Shown: piece by piece, positions 10,569 to 22,200 of the stretch
Layout of the letters: every line of letters begins with the position of its first letter
Numbering within the stretch: the stretch's first letter is position 1
NCBI RefSeq assembly: GCF_002813755.1
Contig: NZ_CP018061.1
Span: 1,292,001-1,356,000, forward strand
Source: Enterococcus mundtii
GTDB lineage: Bacteria > Bacillota > Bacilli > Lactobacillales > Enterococcaceae
Direction of reading: 5' to 3'
DNA length: 64,000 nt
Position numbers and translations under genes: made by a program
Notes under the pieces: model-generated
The model's database searches: none
The model's input: the letters and a program-made list of their open reading frames with translations, nothing else
What the model was told of the DNA's origin: nothing

Positions 10569-10597
10569 TTTACATTTAGTAATGTATAGTTTACAAT
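10569..10597 (+). promoter_or_regulatory. Promoter with internal inverted repeat before the HTH regulator
   Basis: TTTACA at 10569-10574 and TACAAT at 10592-10597 are separated by 17 bp. The spacer holds a perfect inverted repeat, TACATT-TAGT-AATGTA (10571-10586), a likely operator for the HTH protein encoded just downstream (autoregulation is inferred). Confidence 0.6.
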
Positions 10598-10633
10598 ATG
10601 AGTAAGAGATAAGAATGGAGGTTAGTCATCAAG

Positions 10634-10843
10634 TTGAAGAACATCCGAATGAAACTCGCACGTTTAGCAAATGATTTAAGCCAAGAAGAATTAGCACAAC
10701 GTGTTGGGGTGACAAGGCAAACGATTGGATTGATTGAAGCAGGGAAATATAATCCGACACTTAAATTGTGTCAAGCCATCTGCCATGAATTAAATCAAAC
10801 ACTAGATGATCTATTTTGGGAGGATAAAGATGAAAAAGAATAA
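10634..10843 (+). CDS. Small XRE/Cro-type HTH transcriptional regulator
   Basis: This is a 69-aa, almost pure helix-turn-helix protein: SQEELAQRVGVTRQTIGLIEAGKYNPTL covers the recognition region, with no extra sensor domain. It belongs to the short YgzD-like XRE regulators commonly paired with a multi-pass membrane protein, as here. The start is TTG, with AAGAATGGAGGT upstream at a longish spacing of about 12 nt. The 3' end overlaps the next gene by 14 nt, so the two are translationally coupled. It probably represses its own operon through the inverted repeat in the promoter. Confidence 0.85.
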   Translation: MKNIRMKLARLANDLSQEELAQRVGVTRQTIGLIEAGKYNPTLKLCQAICHELNQTLDDLFWEDKDEKE

Positions 10844-11321
10844 GCCTAAAGACGAACGTATTGTACAGATCAATAATCAAATACAAAGCGAAGCTTTTTT
10901 ATTATTATTGGTATTATTAACGACTTCTATCTTTGTAAAGAGCTATCTTTTGGAGCAACCTGTTTCTGAATTGTTGACTGAGTTATTATTGTTAGGAATA
11001 GCGTTCATCTATCTATTGATTCGAGGTTCGCTGATTGGTCATGAGCTCATTGATCCATCCAAACATGCAAAGAAATTGCGTGTGTCAGCAGTGATTGTTG
11101 CGAGTTTATTTGTTTCCATAGTGACGGGAGTCAGAAATTATACCTTATACCATGATTTATATACTGGTTATTTTGATCCTCATTTTTTAGCCGTTTTAGG
11201 GATTACGTTTATATCCTCGGTTTTATTTATGTCTGGCCTAGTATTCTTGGTTTCTTCTGTCAACCGATTTGGACAGAAAAGACTGGAGAGTAAAATAGAG
11301 GATGAGAATGAGGAAAAATGA
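10830..11321 (+). CDS. Multi-pass membrane protein paired with the HTH regulator (DUF6773-like)
   Basis: 163 aa. The ATG at 10830 was chosen because GGGAGG (10818-10823) sits 6 nt upstream; the in-frame upstream start at 10806 lacks a ribosome binding site. Four hydrophobic segments are visible (about residues 18-37, 45-63, 82-101 and 112-135). N- and C-terminal tails are charged (KKNKPKDERI; RLESKIEDENEEK). Proteins of this shape typically sit in the same operon as a small XRE regulator; the function is unknown. The 14-nt overlap with the regulator supports a two-gene unit. Confidence 0.75.
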   Translation: MKKNKPKDERIVQINNQIQSEAFLLLLVLLTTSIFVKSYLLEQPVSELLTELLLLGIAFIYLLIRGSLIGHELIDPSKHAKKLRVSAVIVASLFVSIVTGVRNYTLYHDLYTGYFDPHFLAVLGITFISSVLFMSGLVFLVSSVNRFGQKRLESKIEDENEEK

Positions 11322-11417
11322 CTTCTGAAAAAGATGGCATAAGGATCGATTCATAGGAGATAACAGAGATTCCGCTTGTGTTTTGATAGAGACTAACGCA
11401 TAATAGGAGGAGCGAAA

Positions 11418-11801
11418 ATGGAAGTGAATGTTACTAGAGATACGGGATTTTACGGAATGGGTAGTCCAATCACATTGCGGGTGGATGGTCGGAAAATCAG
11501 TTTGGGGCAAAACCAATCTGTTACTCTAGATGTTGAGCCCCCGTTTCAGATGCAAGTCACCTTTTTTTGGTTGAAAAGTCCAGTCTATACGATAGCAGAA
11601 CCAACTAAAAATTATCGGATCACGATGAATCTATTACTATTACAGTTGTATCCCTTGCTTTTCTTGTTTACAGGGATCAGTGCTATTGTTATTCAAAGTA
11701 TCCTTTATAGTTTACTGATCGTCGTCGTAATGATTGGTTTCTTTCTATTTATAAAAAATAAAGCATATGTCATCAAGGAGGCTAGTGATGAAGAATTCTG
11801 A
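11418..11801 (+). CDS. Hypothetical membrane protein
   Basis: 127 aa; ATG preceded by TAGGAGGAG. The first ~65 residues look like a small beta-rich soluble domain (DTGFYGMGSPITLRVDGRK...), followed by two hydrophobic helices (about 71-93 and 95-112) and a short acidic tail. It was not recognised. It overlaps the CBS protein gene by 14 nt, so the two are probably cotranslated. Its orientation and spacing suggest it belongs with the downstream genes rather than the HTH pair, from which a 96-nt gap separates it. Confidence 0.6.
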   Translation: MEVNVTRDTGFYGMGSPITLRVDGRKISLGQNQSVTLDVEPPFQMQVTFFWLKSPVYTIAEPTKNYRITMNLLLLQLYPLLFLFTGISAIVIQSILYSLLIVVVMIGFFLFIKNKAYVIKEASDEEF

Positions 11802-12486
11802 TCTTTTTTTGAGTAGCTTTAATCGGATCGAAAAATGGATGCAAGAAGAGATGGGGAATCCACGAAATATGGGGTTTACTGAACTCGTTCGTCGTTTAGC
11901 ACAAAAGCAACACCAAAGTATAAAAAAATATGAGGATGACTTACTACAGTTGGCTCAATTACGTAATGCGATCGTGCATGATCGGATCGCCGTCGATTTT
12001 ATCATCGCTGAGCCTAATGAATGGGCGACGAAGCGTATCCAAAGAATCGAGCAAGAACTGATTCGCCCAGAAACAGTGTTACCGCGTTTCGCAAAGCATG
12101 TGACTGGGTTTGAATGGGACATCCCATTACCTAGTTTATTGGAGACTGTTGCTAAAAAGCGTTATTCTCAGTTCCCGCTTTATCATAAAGGAACATTCAA
12201 AGGATTAGTGACGTTGCGTATGTTAGGTTTTTGGTTGGCCAAAGAAAGTCACCATGGTGTGATCGATCTTCAAGGAAAAATAGCTGCCGATCTGATCACA
12301 CAAGATGGCAAGTACACCAATTATCATTTTGTTTCAGCTCAGACAACGATTGCTGAAGTAGAAAAAATGTTTGGTGAGCAGGGTACGCTTGAAGCTGTGT
12401 TGATCACCAAAAACGGCGACCCTAACGGAAATTTATTAGGGATCATCAGACCAAGAGATATTTATCATGAAGTAGAAAAGGAATGA
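11788..12486 (+). CDS. HEPN-like N-terminal region plus CBS-domain pair protein
   Basis: 232 aa; the ATG at 11788 is preceded by AAGGAG (11775-11780), so the in-frame start at 11767 is not used. Residues 1-75 are helical and contain RNAIVH (R59...H64), which matches the Rx4-6H motif of HEPN domains. Residues ~100-230 look like a CBS-domain pair (KRYSQFPLYHKGTFKGLVTLRMLGFWLA and LEAVLITKNGDPNGNLLGIIRPRDIYHEV), which usually binds adenylated ligands such as AMP, ATP or c-di-AMP. The combination suggests a ligand-gated switch, possibly RNA-directed, but activity is not shown. It is followed 4 nt later by lspA. Confidence 0.7.
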   Translation: MKNSDLFLSSFNRIEKWMQEEMGNPRNMGFTELVRRLAQKQHQSIKKYEDDLLQLAQLRNAIVHDRIAVDFIIAEPNEWATKRIQRIEQELIRPETVLPRFAKHVTGFEWDIPLPSLLETVAKKRYSQFPLYHKGTFKGLVTLRMLGFWLAKESHHGVIDLQGKIAADLITQDGKYTNYHFVSAQTTIAEVEKMFGEQGTLEAVLITKNGDPNGNLLGIIRPRDIYHEVEKE

Positions 12487-12490
12487 TTGT

Positions 12491-12955
12491 TTGTTAGCGA
12501 TATATTGGATTATAAGTGCGTTGATCATCGGATTAGATCAATGGGTAAAATGGTTGATCGTCGATAACTTTGCTTTAGGAGAAACGAAATCAGTGATTCC
12601 AGGGATCTTGTCCTTGAATCATATCCGTAATTTCGGAGCAGCTTGGAGTTTACTAGAAGGAAAAATGTGGTTTTTTACTGTCGTGACGATCATCGCAGTT
12701 GTAGTGATCTTGACGTTGATGATCAAAAATCGCAGCAACGGAAATCGTTGGTTCATGATCGGTCTGACATTGATTCTAGCAGGAGCAATCGGTAACTTTA
12801 TCGATCGTGTTCGTTTAGGTTATGTGATCGATATGTTCCAAACTGATTTCATGAATTTCCCGATTTTTAATGTGGCAGACATTTCTCTAGTAATCGGTGT
12901 GATCTGCGTATTGATTTATATTATTTTAGATGAAAAGGACCAACGAAAAAAATGA
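12491..12955 (+). CDS. lspA: Lipoprotein signal peptidase (signal peptidase II)
   Basis: 154 aa, with a TTG start and AAAGGA about 8 nt upstream. Aspartyl membrane protease that removes signal peptides from diacylglyceryl-modified prolipoproteins. Four transmembrane helices are visible, and both catalytic aspartate motifs are present: GNFIDR and NVADISL. Length is normal. Its stop overlaps the rluD start by 4 nt (ATGA), the conserved lspA-rluD arrangement of Firmicutes upstream of pyrR. Confidence 0.95.
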   Translation: MLAIYWIISALIIGLDQWVKWLIVDNFALGETKSVIPGILSLNHIRNFGAAWSLLEGKMWFFTVVTIIAVVVILTLMIKNRSNGNRWFMIGLTLILAGAIGNFIDRVRLGYVIDMFQTDFMNFPIFNVADISLVIGVICVLIYIILDEKDQRKK

Positions 12956-13863
12956 CACAATTAAAAGCAACTATCAAAGAAGAAAAAGGCCGGATCGATA
13001 AAGTTCTGACAGCATTATTTGCGGATCATAGTCGTTCACAAGTCCAACAATGGTTAAAAGACGGTGCCGTTTCCGTAAATGGTGAACCAGTAAAAGCGAA
13101 TTACAAAGTAAAATCGGCGGATGCGATCATCGTTGAAGTACCAGAGCCTGAAGAACTTGAGATCGTAGCAGAAGACTTACCAATAGAAATCGTCTATGAA
13201 GATGACGACGTAGCTGTGGTCAATAAACCACAAGGCATGGTCGTTCATCCTTCTGCTGGTCATGCCCAAGGAACACTAGTCAATGCGTTGATGTACCATA
13301 TGAAAAATCTTTCATCGATTAATGGCGTGATCCGTCCAGGGATCGTCCATCGAATCGATAAAGACACGTCTGGATTATTGATGATCGCCAAAAATGATCA
13401 AGCCCATGAAGCGTTGGCACAGCAATTGAAAGATAAAACTTCCCTAAGAAAATACATTGCTTTAGTCCATGGCGTCATTCCACATGAAAAAGGGACGATC
13501 AATGCACCTATCGGCCGCTCAAAAGTCGATCGAAAAATACAAGCCATCCGTGAAGATGGCAAACCAGCTGTGACGCATTTTACTGTACTAGAACGTTTTG
13601 AGAATTTTACTTTAGTAGAATTACAATTAGAGACAGGGCGCACGCACCAGATCCGTGTGCATATGAAGTATATTGGTTATCCTTTAGCAGGTGATCCCGT
13701 ATATGGACCAAAGAAAACTCTCAAAGGCAATGGCCAATTTTTACATGCGAAATTATTAGGTTTCACTCATCCTCAAACAAATGAACGAATGACCTTTGAG
13801 GCACCATTGCCAGAAGTTTTTGAAAAAACTTTAGAGAAGTTGAGAAAAGATATTGCTTTTTAA
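12952..13863 (+). CDS. rluD: 23S rRNA pseudouridine synthase, RluD family
   Basis: 303 aa. An N-terminal S4 RNA-binding domain (about residues 12-70, RIDKVLTALFADHSRSQVQQWLKDGAVSVNG) precedes the RluA-family catalytic domain with the active-site aspartate in HRIDKDTSGLL. The motif RTHQIRVHMKYIGYPLAGDPVYG is intact. It makes pseudouridines in 23S rRNA, in the cytoplasm. Start codon overlaps the lspA stop. The 3' end carries the likely pyr promoter. Confidence 0.93.
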   Translation: MTQLKATIKEEKGRIDKVLTALFADHSRSQVQQWLKDGAVSVNGEPVKANYKVKSADAIIVEVPEPEELEIVAEDLPIEIVYEDDDVAVVNKPQGMVVHPSAGHAQGTLVNALMYHMKNLSSINGVIRPGIVHRIDKDTSGLLMIAKNDQAHEALAQQLKDKTSLRKYIALVHGVIPHEKGTINAPIGRSKVDRKIQAIREDGKPAVTHFTVLERFENFTLVELQLETGRTHQIRVHMKYIGYPLAGDPVYGPKKTLKGNGQFLHAKLLGFTHPQTNERMTFEAPLPEVFEKTLEKLRKDIAF

Positions 13864-13881
13864 AGTACTTAACGGTATAGT
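13853..13881 (+). promoter_or_regulatory. Candidate pyr operon promoter
   Basis: TTGCTT (13853-13858) and TATAGT (13876-13881) lie 17 bp apart, with the -35 inside the last codons of rluD. Predicted transcription start is near 13888, giving a leader of about 210 nt that contains the PyrR attenuator. Confidence 0.55.
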
Positions 13882-13910
13882 ATTAAACAATAAAAGAAAA
13901 ACTTAATAGA

Positions 13911-14643
<733 letters not shown>

Positions 14644-14657
14644 AGGAGTAAGGCAAG

Positions 14658-15941
14658 ATGGCAGAAGAAAAAAAGTTCCACAACGATAGTGTGGTATTAG
14701 ACATCCATGATCGACCAACCATTGGACACTGGGTGGGATTAAGTTTACAGCATTTATTCACGATGTTCGGTGCAACTGTCTTAGTACCGATCTTAGTTGG
14801 AATCGACCCAGGGATTGCCTTGGTCAGTTCAGGATTAGGAACAATCGTTTACTTGATTACAACGAAAGGGAAGATCCCAGCTTATCTAGGCAGTAGTTTT
14901 GCGTTCATCGCAGCCATGCAGATGTTGATGAAAACCGACGGCTTCCCGGCGATTGCCCAAGGTGCAATGACGACAGCACTCGTCTATCTGATCGTTGCGT
15001 TGATCATCAAGAAAATCGGTTCCGCCTGGTTAGACAAAATCTTGCCACCGATCGTGGTTGGCCCAGTCATCATGGTCATCGGTTTAGGTTTAGCTGCCAA
15101 TGCAGCAAACAACGCGATGTTCAATCAAGACCATTATGATTTCAAATATCTATCAGTTGCGTTGATCACTTTAGGATTGACGATTTTCTTCAATATGTTT
15201 CTACGCGGATTCCTAGGATTGTTACCGATCTTGCTTGGCATCATCTCTGGCTACATCGTCGCTTTACTTTTCGGGATCGTTGACACACAACCAATCATTG
15301 ACGCACCATGGTTCGCACTACCTAACTTCGAGATTCCATTTGTCCAATATCAACCGAAGTTATATATAGGAGCAATCACCACAATGGCACCGATCGCCTT
15401 TGTCACAATGACCGAACACATCGGCCATTTGATGGTCTTGAACAAATTGACGAAACGTAATTTCTTTGAAGATCCAGGCTTACACCGTACATTGACAGGA
15501 GATGGATTGGCTCAGTTAGTGGCAGCTTTCGTTGGTGGACCTCCAGTGACAAGTTATGGTGAAAATATCGGAGTCTTGGCAATCACTCGTGTACACAGCG
15601 TGTTCGTGATCGGAGGCGCAGCGGTCTTCGCAGTGATCCTTGGCTTTATTGGCAAACTAAGTGCTTTGATATTAAGTATTCCTGGCCCAGTCATTTCAGG
15701 TATCAGTTTCATCCTATTCGGAGTGATTGCGGCAAGCGGGATGAAAATCTTAGTCGAAAACAAAATCGATTTTGATAAAAAGAAAAATCTATTGATTGCT
15801 TCAGTCATCTTAGTCGTAGGTATCGGGGGATTAGTCCTTGAAGTAGGAACATTCACTTTATCTGCCATGGCATTAGCAACAGTTTTAGGAATCATTTTGA
15901 ATCTTATCTTACCAGAAACTTCACGCAGCGAAGAAAATTAA
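14658..15941 (+). CDS. pyrP: Uracil permease (NCS2 family)
   Basis: 427 aa integral membrane protein with 12-14 hydrophobic segments; imports uracil by proton symport. Family signatures visible include GSSFAFIAAMQ and the conserved TMAPIAFVTMTEHIGHLMVLNKLTKRNFFEDPGLHRTLTGDGLA region, followed by GGPPVTSYGENIG. The gene is 14 nt after pyrR and 12 nt before pyrB, with its own AGAGGAGTAAGG ribosome binding site. Regulated with the operon through the upstream attenuator. Confidence 0.94.
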   Translation: MAEEKKFHNDSVVLDIHDRPTIGHWVGLSLQHLFTMFGATVLVPILVGIDPGIALVSSGLGTIVYLITTKGKIPAYLGSSFAFIAAMQMLMKTDGFPAIAQGAMTTALVYLIVALIIKKIGSAWLDKILPPIVVGPVIMVIGLGLAANAANNAMFNQDHYDFKYLSVALITLGLTIFFNMFLRGFLGLLPILLGIISGYIVALLFGIVDTQPIIDAPWFALPNFEIPFVQYQPKLYIGAITTMAPIAFVTMTEHIGHLMVLNKLTKRNFFEDPGLHRTLTGDGLAQLVAAFVGGPPVTSYGENIGVLAITRVHSVFVIGGAAVFAVILGFIGKLSALILSIPGPVISGISFILFGVIAASGMKILVENKIDFDKKKNLLIASVILVVGIGGLVLEVGTFTLSAMALATVLGIILNLILPETSRSEEN

Positions 15942-15953
15942 GGAGGACATCGC

Positions 15954-16880
15954 ATGATCATCAAATCAGAACGCATCAGTTTAAAACACTTATTAACGGT
16001 AGAGGCATTGACAGACCAAGAAGTAATGGGGTTGATCCGACGAGGACAAGAGTTCAAGCAAGGCGCAACTTGGTCACCACAAAAATCCCAATATTTTGCA
16101 ACAAACTTGTTCTTTGAAAACAGTACACGAACCCATAAAAGTTTTGATGTAGCAGAAAAGAAACTTGGTCTTGAAGTGATCGAATTTGAAGCAAGTACAA
16201 GTTCAGTTACAAAAGGTGAAACATTATACGATACCGTTCTAACGATGTCTGCACTTGGGGTGGATGTAGCTGTTATCCGTCATGGAGATGAAAACTACTA
16301 TGACGAATTGATCCAAAGTAAAACGATCCAATGCTCAATCATCAATGGCGGTGACGGTAGTGGGCAACATCCAACGCAGTGCTTACTTGATTTGATGACG
16401 ATCTATGAAGAATTTGGCTATTTCGAAGGCTTGAAAGTGGCGATCGTCGGAGATATCACACATTCTCGTGTCGCAAAATCGAATATGCAGATGTTGAAAC
16501 GTCTTGGTGCGCAGGTTTTCTTCTCAGGTCCAAGAGAATGGTATGACGATGAATTTGAAGTTTACGGTCATTACTTACCACTAGATGACTTGCTGGATCA
16601 AGTCGATGTCATGATGATGTTGCGGGTGCAACATGAACGCCACGATGGAAAAGAAAGTTTTTCAAAAGAAGGCTATCATCAAGAGTACGGCTTGACGGTC
16701 GAACGCGCTAAAAAAATGCAAAAACATGCAATCATCATGCACCCGGCACCAGTCAATCGAGATGTCGAGTTGGCGGATTCACTGGTTGAAGGGTTACAGT
16801 CACGGATCATTCAACAAATGAGCAATGGCGTGTTTGTCAGAATGGCAATCTTAGAAGCTGTATTAAGTGGAAAAGCATAA
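15954..16880 (+). CDS. pyrB: Aspartate carbamoyltransferase catalytic chain
   Basis: 308 aa. Condenses carbamoyl phosphate with aspartate, the committed step of pyrimidine synthesis. The carbamoyl-phosphate motif STRTHKSF is present near residue 60, with [10 protein letters not shown] for substrate binding and a C-terminal [11 protein letters not shown] block. Gram-positive type: no pyrI regulatory gene follows. AAGGAGGACATCGC precedes the ATG. Confidence 0.96.
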   Translation: MIIKSERISLKHLLTVEALTDQEVMGLIRRGQEFKQGATWSPQKSQYFATNLFFENSTRTHKSFDVAEKKLGLEVIEFEASTSSVTKGETLYDTVLTMSALGVDVAVIRHGDENYYDELIQSKTIQCSIINGGDGSGQHPTQCLLDLMTIYEEFGYFEGLKVAIVGDITHSRVAKSNMQMLKRLGAQVFFSGPREWYDDEFEVYGHYLPLDDLLDQVDVMMMLRVQHERHDGKESFSKEGYHQEYGLTVERAKKMQKHAIIMHPAPVNRDVELADSLVEGLQSRIIQQMSNGVFVRMAILEAVLSGKA

Positions 16881-16900
16881 ACATAAGAGGAGGAAGAAAC

Positions 16901-18181
16901 ATGAAAACACTCATTAAAAACGGTCAAATCAATACAAAAAGAAATGAAACAACTCCAGCAGAAATTTGGATCGAAGAAGGAAAGATCAAAGCAATCGGTA
17001 CAGGCTTTCCTGAGGCTGAATTTGATGAAGTGTTTGATGCACAAGGGCAGTTGATCACACCTGGATTAGTGGATGTCCATGTCCATTTGAGAGAGCCGGG
17101 CTTTACTTACAAGGAAACGATCGAAGCTGGCACGAAAGCAGCTGCTCGAGGGGGATTCACCACTGTTTGTGCGATGCCAAATCTTGACCCAGTACCTGAT
17201 ACAGCGGAAAAATTAAAACAAGTCTATGACATCATTAAACGTGATGCGGTCGTCAAAGTATTACAGTATGCACCGATCACTGAGAATCTTCGAAGTGAAG
17301 AACTGGTCGATCAAGAAGCATTGATCAATGAAGGCGCATTTGCTTTTACCAATGATGGTGTCGGCGTGCAAACAGCAGGCACGATGTACTTAGCGATGAA
17401 AGAAGCCGCAAAAAACAATAAAGCACTCGTTGCTCACACAGAAGATGAATCATTATTATTTGGCGGTGTGATGCACGCAGGGGAAAAAGCAGAAGAGCTA
17501 GGGTTGCCAGGTATTTTGAGTGTGACTGAGTCTTCTCAAATTGCTCGTGATCTCCTATTAGCGGAAGCAACAGGCGTTCACTATCATGTCTGCCATGTTT
17601 CAACAAAAGAAAGTGTGCGAGTGATCCGCGATGCGAAAAAGGCCGGGATCCACGTGACTGCAGAGGTTTCACCACATCATCTGATCTTGATCGATGAAGA
17701 TATCCCAGAAGATTTTGGTTTTTGGAAAATGAATCCACCATTGAGAGGCAAAGCCGATCGCGAGGCATTGATCGAAGGCTTGCTTGATGGCACGATCGAT
17801 TGTATTGCCACCGACCATGCCCCTCACGGATTAGAAGAAAAAAGTCAAAGTTTCTTGCAATCACCTTTCGGTATCGTTGGAAGTGAAACTGCCTTCCAAC
17901 TCGTGTATACACATTTTGTTGAAACCGGAAAATTCACACTAGAGCAAGTGATTGACTGGATGGCAGTCAAACCAGCAGCCATTTTTGGTTTGAAAGCTGG
18001 CACCTTGACGATCGGCGCACCAGCAGACTTGGCAGTTTACGATATTGCGCATGCTGCAGTAATCGATAAAAAAGATTTCTTATCAAAAGGCGAGAACACA
18101 CCTTTCGTCGGTTGGGAAATCAAAGGGGAAACATTGATGACATTTGTCAACGGAAAACTTGTTTGGCATAAGGGGGAATAA
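16901..18181 (+). CDS. pyrC: Dihydroorotase
   Basis: 426 aa, class I (long) dihydroorotase of the amidohydrolase superfamily. Metal ligands are visible in [10 protein letters not shown] and in the C-terminal TDHAPH; the HTED and HVS motifs lie between. Cyclises carbamoyl aspartate to dihydroorotate. Preceded by AGAGGAGGAAG. The stop codon lies 4 nt before the carA start. Confidence 0.96.
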   Translation: MKTLIKNGQINTKRNETTPAEIWIEEGKIKAIGTGFPEAEFDEVFDAQGQLITPGLVDVHVHLREPGFTYKETIEAGTKAAARGGFTTVCAMPNLDPVPDTAEKLKQVYDIIKRDAVVKVLQYAPITENLRSEELVDQEALINEGAFAFTNDGVGVQTAGTMYLAMKEAAKNNKALVAHTEDESLLFGGVMHAGEKAEELGLPGILSVTESSQIARDLLLAEATGVHYHVCHVSTKESVRVIRDAKKAGIHVTAEVSPHHLILIDEDIPEDFGFWKMNPPLRGKADREALIEGLLDGTIDCIATDHAPHGLEEKSQSFLQSPFGIVGSETAFQLVYTHFVETGKFTLEQVIDWMAVKPAAIFGLKAGTLTIGAPADLAVYDIAHAAVIDKKDFLSKGENTPFVGWEIKGETLMTFVNGKLVWHKGE

Positions 18182-18185
18182 TTGG

Positions 18186-19265
18186 ATGGAACGGTTGCTG
18201 ATTTTAGAAGATGGCACAGTATTTAAAGGGAAATCATTTGGCGCGACAGCCAATGTGTTTGGAGAAATCGTCTTTACGACAAGTATGACAGGATATCAAG
18301 AAACGATCACAGACCAAAGTTTTAATGGACAGATCATTACATTTACGTACCCGATGGTAGGGAATTATGGCGTCAACCGTGATGATTATGAATCGATTGC
18401 ACCAACGTGTAAAGGTGTAGTGGTCAAAGAGCATGCACGTGTTGCGTCAAATTGGCGTAACCAAATGACATTAGACGAGTTCTTGAAACAAAAGGGAATC
18501 CCTGGTATCTCTGGCATCGATACACGGGCGTTGACACGAAAGATCCGTGAAGTTGGGACGATGAAAGCCAGTATCGTGGATGCAGGCGACACATTTGAAC
18601 ATGCGTTTGACCAACTAAAAGCAACCGTTTTGGCAACGAACCAAGTCCAACAAGTTTCAACCAATAAACCTTATCCTAGCCCAGGAACAGGAAGAAATGT
18701 GGCAGTCATTGATTTTGGATTGAAACATAGCATCTTACGTGAATTGAGTAAGCGTGACTGTAATTTAACCGTCTTACCGTACAATACGGATGCGGAAACG
18801 ATCCTTTCCTTATCGCCAGACGGCGTGATGTTGACGAATGGACCAGGGGATCCGAAAGATGTACCAGAAGCGATCGAGATGATCAAACAAATCCAAGGCA
18901 AGATCCCGATTTTCGGCATCTGCTTGGGGCATCAACTTTTTGCACTAGCAAATGGTGCAGATACGTACAAGATGAAATTTGGTCACCGTGGACTGAATCA
19001 TCCTGTTCGTGAAGTTGCAACAGGAAGAATCGATTTTACGTCACAAAACCATGGCTATGCGGTAGATGAACAAACGATCGATCCGGAACAATTACTTGTC
19101 ACTCATGTGGAAGTCAATGATGGCACAGTCGAAGGTGTCCGTCACCGTCGCTATCCTGCCTTCAGTGTGCAATTCCATCCAGATGCAGCACCTGGCCCAC
19201 ATGATGCACTACATTTATTTGATGAATTTATGGAAATGATGGACGCTGGAAAGGAGCAATTCTAA
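18186..19265 (+). CDS. carA: Carbamoyl-phosphate synthase small (glutaminase) subunit
   Basis: 359 aa from the ATG at 18186, which follows AAGGGGGAA; the in-frame start at 18144 would overlap pyrC by 38 nt and lacks a ribosome binding site. The N-terminal domain starts [13 protein letters not shown]. The class I glutaminase domain has the nucleophile in GICLGHQ and a downstream His-Glu-type end ([12 protein letters not shown]; note A-A-P-G rather than the commoner E-A-x-P-G). It feeds ammonia to CarB. The last base of its stop is the first base of carB's ATG. Confidence 0.95.
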   Translation: MERLLILEDGTVFKGKSFGATANVFGEIVFTTSMTGYQETITDQSFNGQIITFTYPMVGNYGVNRDDYESIAPTCKGVVVKEHARVASNWRNQMTLDEFLKQKGIPGISGIDTRALTRKIREVGTMKASIVDAGDTFEHAFDQLKATVLATNQVQQVSTNKPYPSPGTGRNVAVIDFGLKHSILRELSKRDCNLTVLPYNTDAETILSLSPDGVMLTNGPGDPKDVPEAIEMIKQIQGKIPIFGICLGHQLFALANGADTYKMKFGHRGLNHPVREVATGRIDFTSQNHGYAVDEQTIDPEQLLVTHVEVNDGTVEGVRHRRYPAFSVQFHPDAAPGPHDALHLFDEFMEMMDAGKEQF

Positions 19266-22200
19266 TGCCAAAACGCACAGATATCAATAAAATCATGGTG
19301 ATCGGTTCTGGTCCGATCATCATTGGTCAAGCCGCTGAGTTTGACTATGCAGGCACACAGGCTTGTCTTGCTTTAAAAGAAGAAGGCTACGAAGTCGTCT
19401 TAGTCAACTCCAATCCAGCAACGATCATGACCGATAAAGAAATCGCCGATCAAGTCTACCTAGAACCAATCACATTAGAATTTGTCTCACGAATTTTGCG
19501 AAAAGAACGTCCTGATGCGATCTTACCGACATTAGGTGGGCAAACAGGTTTGAATATGGCGATGGAATTAGCTGAATCAGGAATCTTGGACGAATTAGGC
19601 ATCGAATTATTAGGGACAAAATTAAGTGCGATCGACCAAGCAGAAGATCGTGACTTGTTCAAAAAGTTGATGGAAGAATTAAATCAACCGATCCCAGAAT
19701 CAGAAATCGTGACAACGGTGGAAGAAGCAGTTGCCTTTGCCAATAAAATCGGTTATCCGATCATCGTTCGACCAGCCTTCACATTAGGGGGGACTGGTGG
19801 TGGTATGTGTGAGAATGAAGCCGAACTACGCCAAATCGCGGAAAATGGCTTGAGCTTGTCGCCTGTCACACAATGTTTGATTGAACGTAGTATTGCAGGC
19901 TTCAAAGAAATCGAATATGAAGTGATGCGCGACTCTGCCGATAATGCCATCGTCGTCTGCAACATGGAAAATTTCGATCCAGTCGGTATCCATACAGGGG
20001 ATTCGATCGTCTTTGCACCAAGTCAAACATTAGCAGACCATGAATATCAAATGTTAAGAGATGCATCACTATCGATTATCCGTGCATTGAAAATCGAAGG
20101 TGGCTGTAACGTTCAGTTAGCATTAGATCCTCATAGTTTCAACTACTATGTCATCGAAGTGAACCCTCGTGTTTCACGCTCCTCTGCTTTAGCAAGTAAA
20201 GCGACCGGCTATCCGATCGCAAAATTAGCAGCTAAAATCGCGTTAGGCTTGACCTTGGATGAAATGAAAAATCCAGTAACAGGAACGACTTTTGCTGAAT
20301 TTGAACCCGCATTGGACTATGTAGTAGCCAAGATTCCACGTTGGCCTTTCGACAAATTCGAAAACGGTGAACGTGTCTTAGGCACGCAAATGAAAGCAAC
20401 CGGCGAAGTGATGGCGATTGGTCGTAACATCGAAGAATCTTTATTAAAAGCGGTTCGTTCATTAGAAATCGGGGCACACCACCTTGAATTGCCTGAACTG
20501 AAGACAGTCAGTGAAGAACGTTTGATGGAGAAAATCGTTCGGGCACAAGATGATCGTTTATTCTACTTAGCCGAAGCAATCCGTCGTGGCTATCCGATCC
20601 AAGAGTTGGCAGACTTGACGAAAATCGATTTATTCTTCTTGGATAAATTGTTGCACATCGTTGAATTAGAAGCCGAGCTTTCGGAACAACCGAATCAGTT
20701 GGATCTACTTCTTACTGTGAAACAAAATGGCTTCACAGATCGAAAAATTGCGGAATTGTGGAAAACGACGACGGAAGCGATTCGCCAATTACGTACAGAA
20801 AAGAACATTCAGCCTGTTTACAAAATGGTCGATACGTGTGCTGCCGAATTTGAATCCCACACACCTTACTTCTATAGTACGTATGAAATCGAAAATGAAA
20901 GCCATCGTTCAGAAAAACCGTCTGTTCTAGTACTTGGTTCTGGACCGATCCGTATCGGACAAGGGGTAGAATTTGACTATGCGACAGTTCATTCAGTGAA
21001 AGCCATTCAACAAGCAGGCTATGAAGCAATCATCATGAATAGTAATCCTGAAACCGTTTCGACAGATTTCTCGATTTCTGATAAACTTTACTTTGAGCCT
21101 TTGACTTTTGAAGATGTGATGAATGTCATCGAGTTGGAACAACCAATCGGTGTCATCGTCCAATTTGGAGGACAAACAGCGATCAATCTAGCTGAACCAT
21201 TAGCAAAAGCAGGTGTAAAAATCCTAGGAACAACGATCGAAGACCTTGATCGTGCGGAGAACCGTGATCTATTCGAACAAGCGTTACAAGAATTAGGGGT
21301 GCCTCAGCCGCTAGGAGATACTGCGACAAGTAAAGAAGAAGCTGTGGCAGTCGCAAACAAAATCGGTTATCCAGTGCTCGTTCGTCCAAGCTATGTCTTG
21401 GGAGGTCGGGCAATGGAGATCGTCGAGAATCAACGTGACTTAGAAGATTATATGGAACATGCGGTGAAAGCTTCACCAGAACATCCAGTCTTAGTCGACC
21501 GTTACTTGATCGGTAGTGAGTGCGAAGTCGATGCGATCTGTGATGGTGAAACCGTCTTGATCCCAGGAATCATGGAACACATTGAACGTGCAGGTGTCCA
21601 TTCAGGCGATTCGATGGCGGTTTATCCACCACAAGCGCTGTCAGAGGAAATCAAGCAAACAATCGAAGATTACACGATCCGTTTAGCACGAGGGTTGAAT
21701 TGTATCGGGATGATGAACATCCAATTCGTGATCCACGACAACCAAGTATATGTTATCGAAGTGAACCCACGTGCGAGTCGAACGGTTCCTTTCTTGAGCA
21801 AAGTGACGAATATCCCGATGGCACAGATCGCGACAAAAGCCATCTTAGGAGAAAAATTGAAAGACTTAGGCTATGAAGATGGCTTGTACCCTGAAACTGC
21901 CAACGTCCATGTCAAAGCGCCAGTCTTCTCATTTACGAAGTTGCATAAAGTGGACACTTATTTAGGACCAGAGATGAAATCGACAGGTGAAGTCATGGGT
22001 TCGGATCAAAACTTAGACAAAGCGCTGTATAAAGCGTTCGAAGCATCTGGTTTACGCTTGCCTGATTATGGGGCTGTCTTGTTTACGATCGCCGATGAAA
22101 CGAAAGAAGAAGCTTTAGGTCTAGCAAAACGCTTTGCAGAAATCGGCTATAGCTTATTGGCAACGAAAAATACTGCAGCGTTCTTTGAACAACACGGACT

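Noticed and set aside
10381..10605. 74-codon plus-strand frame after giant protein B
   Set aside because: It runs straight through the intrinsic terminator and has no ribosome binding site; the second half is promoter DNA of the HTH gene.
17346..17912. 188-codon minus-strand frame inside pyrC
   Set aside because: It is fully antisense to a conserved enzyme gene and encodes no recognisable protein.
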